Below the pieces are notes generated by a model that was not told where the DNA came from, made no database searches, and saw only the letters and a list, made by a program, of their open reading frames with translations. Positions 62,434 to 64,000 of a stretch of 64,000 nucleotides of DNA are shown in pieces. Source of the stretch: Candidatus Cloacimonetes bacterium HGW-Cloacimonetes-2 (lineage in GTDB: Bacteria; Cloacimonadota; Cloacimonadia; Cloacimonadales; Cloacimonadaceae); NCBI GenBank assembly GCA_002842035.1, contig PHBP01000002.1, positions 1 through 64,000 of the forward strand, given 5' to 3'. Both the position numbers and the translations under genes were made by a program. Every line of letters starts with the position of its first letter. Within the stretch, counting starts at the first letter, position 1.

Positions 62434-63548
62434 CAGTTTCCTGCCCTGAGAAACAGCCTCAAGGAGTAGAATATCTTATTGATGATCAGGCCCAGATTGA
62501 CATTGCCTTTGATCTTACGGCTCAAATCCTCACAACTAAGCAGAAAATTCCTAGCCTTTTCTGCCACGTTATCAGAATTCATACCCAGATCCAGCAGCAG
62601 CTCAATCTTATCGATATTGGTGATCAACTCAGGATTGTGTGGCAGAATGGCTATATCATTTACGATAATCGAGAGAAACCTCAGCAGTTCCATACAGAGC
62701 TCGGCATTAAGCTGATCCTTCAGCTTGATACTGAGATTAAAGTAAGCCCATTCATCATTCCGAGATGCCATATCCAATATTGTAAAAGCCATCTCGCGCA
62801 TACTGTCACTTTCTTCTCCGGCGATCCTGGCTGCTTCTTTGAAGCTTCCATCAGCAATCCTGGCTGCACTACGCGACAAACCTATATTCGTATCAAAACG
62901 CTCTCTCAACATCTGCTCTATTACAGATGCGGACAGAGGCTTGAAGAAGACCTGCTGGCAACGTGACAGGATTGTAGGCAAAAGAGCCTGTATCCTCTCA
63001 GTGATGAGGATGATCACAGTATTTGCAGGGGGTTCTTCCAGGCGCTTCAGGAAAGCATTGGCAGTGCTGGGATTCATCATATCGGCATCTTCAATGATCA
63101 CTATACGATACTTGGCCTCAGTAGCAGAAAGCTCCAAACGCTTCAAGAGCATCATAACACTTTCCTTGCGAATCTCAATGGAGCTGCCAAAGATGAAGTC
63201 TTGCCAGGGATGATCAATCTTGTTTTGGATATATCCTTGATAGAGTTTTAAGGCATCTGCTTTCTTGATCTCTCCATCCAGACTCATATCCAGGTTGGTG
63301 GTGGGGAAGAGATAAAGAAAGTCTGTATGTTCAAAGCTAAGGAACTTGTGGCACGAACTGCACACACCGCAGGGTCTGAATTCACTTACTGACAGGCAAT
63401 TCAGCGCCATCCCGAAGTACAGAGCCGTAGTAAACTTGCCCACGCCGTCCCTACCGTGAAACAAGTAAGCCTGTGCTATCCGGTCGTTTGCTATCTGCGT
63501 GGAAAGCAAGTTAATAACGTGATCTTGTCCCTTTATCTGGCGAAACAT
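62433..63548 (-). CDS. holB: DNA polymerase III delta' subunit
   Basis: 371 residues. The AAA+ fold opens with MFRQIKGQDHVINLLSTQI and a P-loop-like GRDGVGKFTTAL. A zinc module follows (FRPCGVCSSCHKF). Sensor I/arginine-finger regions are seen in PSTANAFLKRLEEPP and LPTILSRCQ. It is a clamp-loader subunit that cooperates with the tau/gamma and delta subunits to load the DnaN clamp encoded at 35212. It overlaps both neighbours by one base (TGATG). Confidence 0.93.
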   Translation of the reverse strand: MFRQIKGQDHVINLLSTQIANDRIAQAYLFHGRDGVGKFTTALYFGMALNCLSVSEFRPCGVCSSCHKFLSFEHTDFLYLFPTTNLDMSLDGEIKKADALKLYQGYIQNKIDHPWQDFIFGSSIEIRKESVMMLLKRLELSATEAKYRIVIIEDADMMNPSTANAFLKRLEEPPANTVIILITERIQALLPTILSRCQQVFFKPLSASVIEQMLRERFDTNIGLSRSAARIADGSFKEAARIAGEESDSMREMAFTILDMASRNDEWAYFNLSIKLKDQLNAELCMELLRFLSIIVNDIAILPHNPELITNIDKIELLLDLGMNSDNVAEKARNFLLSCEDLSRKIKGNVNLGLIINKIFYSLRLFLRAGN

Positions 63549-64000
63549 CAGACGATGGTAATCTTGCTGCGTCCTGCGTCTTCAGATGTACTGCGTTTGA
63601 ATATCTCCTTCACATAAGGACTTTCAAAATCAGCAGCGAGTATATCATAGACCTTGACATCGTGATATTCCCCAGCCATAAAGGCAAACTGCCTGCGTGT
63701 ACCGACCAGTTTGAAACCGATCTTTTCATAGCATCTGATCGCGCGTTGATTGAAGGCTACAACCTCCAGCCAGATGTTGTTGAGATTGAGAATATTGAAG
63801 CCAAAATCAAGCGCCAGAGCTGTTGCTTCGGTGCCTATTCCTTGATTCCAATAGTTCTTTTCGCCGATAAAGATCCCAAAGATTGCTCTGCGATGAATCT
63901 CATTGACCTCGTGAAGTCCGCAATTACCGATCACTTTGTTCGTGTCTTTTTCTACTATGGCAAAGACGTGATTACAACGCATCAGTTTCTCAAGAATAAC
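63548..64000 (-). CDS. GNAT N-acetyltransferase, RimJ/RimL type (5' end outside window)
   Basis: At least 150 codons are open to the right edge; the first ATG at 63982 has no stop codon above it, and the usual N-terminal strand of the family (about 30 residues) is missing, so the gene is cut by the window. The acetyl-CoA pocket is seen in GIFIGEKNYWNQGIGTEAT, followed by LNNIWLEVVAFNQRAIRCYEKIGFK, typical of RimJ/RimL and SpeG-like enzymes. It acetylates amino groups of proteins or small molecules; the substrate is unknown. It is co-transcribed with holB. Confidence 0.88.
   Translation of the reverse strand, partial: VILEKLMRCNHVFAIVEKDTNKVIGNCGLHEVNEIHRRAIFGIFIGEKNYWNQGIGTEATALALDFGFNILNLNNIWLEVVAFNQRAIRCYEKIGFKLVGTRRQFAFMAGEYHDVKVYDILAADFESPYVKEIFKRSTSEDAGRSKITIV

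Overview
This is a 64 kb stretch of bacterial chromosome of moderate GC, densely packed, with genes on both strands in long, tightly overlapping operons. I see no rRNA, tRNA, transposase, phage gene or CRISPR array. The gene set points to an anaerobic, didermal, fermentative bacterium. It includes FlgD-like C-terminal sorting domains ending large secreted proteins, a gingipain-type C25 peptidase, outer-membrane barrel proteins, carbamate kinase next to a cyclic-2,3-diphosphoglycerate synthetase homologue, and a DUF2723 membrane protein. The best guess is Candidatus Cloacimonadota (WWE1) or a close relative. This is inference from gene content, not a search result.

Layout. 1-5784 (-): 5' part of a giant secreted protein built from at least 18 chitobiase/hexosaminidase-C-terminal-type repeats, running off the left edge. 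6534-14421 (-): aminotransferase, small histidine kinase, NtrC-type regulator, two sugar-ABC permeases, DUF2723 protein. 14530-18818 (-): C25 peptidase coupled to a sirtuin. 19130-21497 (-): cDPG synthetase homologue and carbamate kinase. 21663-24825 (+): PP-loop ATPase, metallo-beta-lactamase-fold hydrolase, guaA. 24890-34319 (-): small barrel protein, a soluble-adenylyl-cyclase-like signalling protein, a TauE-type exporter, a 1091-residue outer-membrane protein, a UmuD-like peptidase, a TPR lipoprotein. 34616-43409 (+): HU, then dnaN, recF, MFS, PotD-like protein, aspS, purN, mtaB. 43776-44887 (-): two small envelope or hypothetical genes. 45132-49856 (+): uvrA and a GH13 glycosidase. 50132-59079 (+): coaBC, SDR, DUF3108, queA, birA, beta-propeller protein, TPR protein, pirin. 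59066-64000 (-): N-acetyltransferase (cut by the edge), holB, murJ, uvrC.

The most unusual content is between the genes. Six intergenic gaps carry copies of one dispersed element: a 29-nt head that aligns without gaps in all six copies, followed by two to four 11-bp units of the form WGCA-N7 (typically AGCAGGATAGA), usually closed by a unit that can fold back as AGGAT/ATCCT. Copies occur in both orientations, and two share 44 identical bases. Two of the copies also carry, 65-70 bp further on, a second module of GTGGGAGA inverted repeats (31 of 32 bases identical). A seventh locus (18941-19020) is a perfect 26-bp inverted repeat whose arms are also made of AGCA-N7 units with the same 11-bp period. 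I see no protein in the window that obviously mobilises or reads these elements.

Other points worth checking: birA appears to lack any ATG, GTG or TTG start and has a strong Shine-Dalgarno in front of an ATC codon; the cyclase has class IIIb substrate residues and an sAC-like ATPase-TPR tail; a 202-residue kinase with a degenerate ATPase half is fused by overlap to a sigma54-type regulator with a GAFTDA loop; and a UmuD-like protease has a hairpin where its ribosome-binding site should be.
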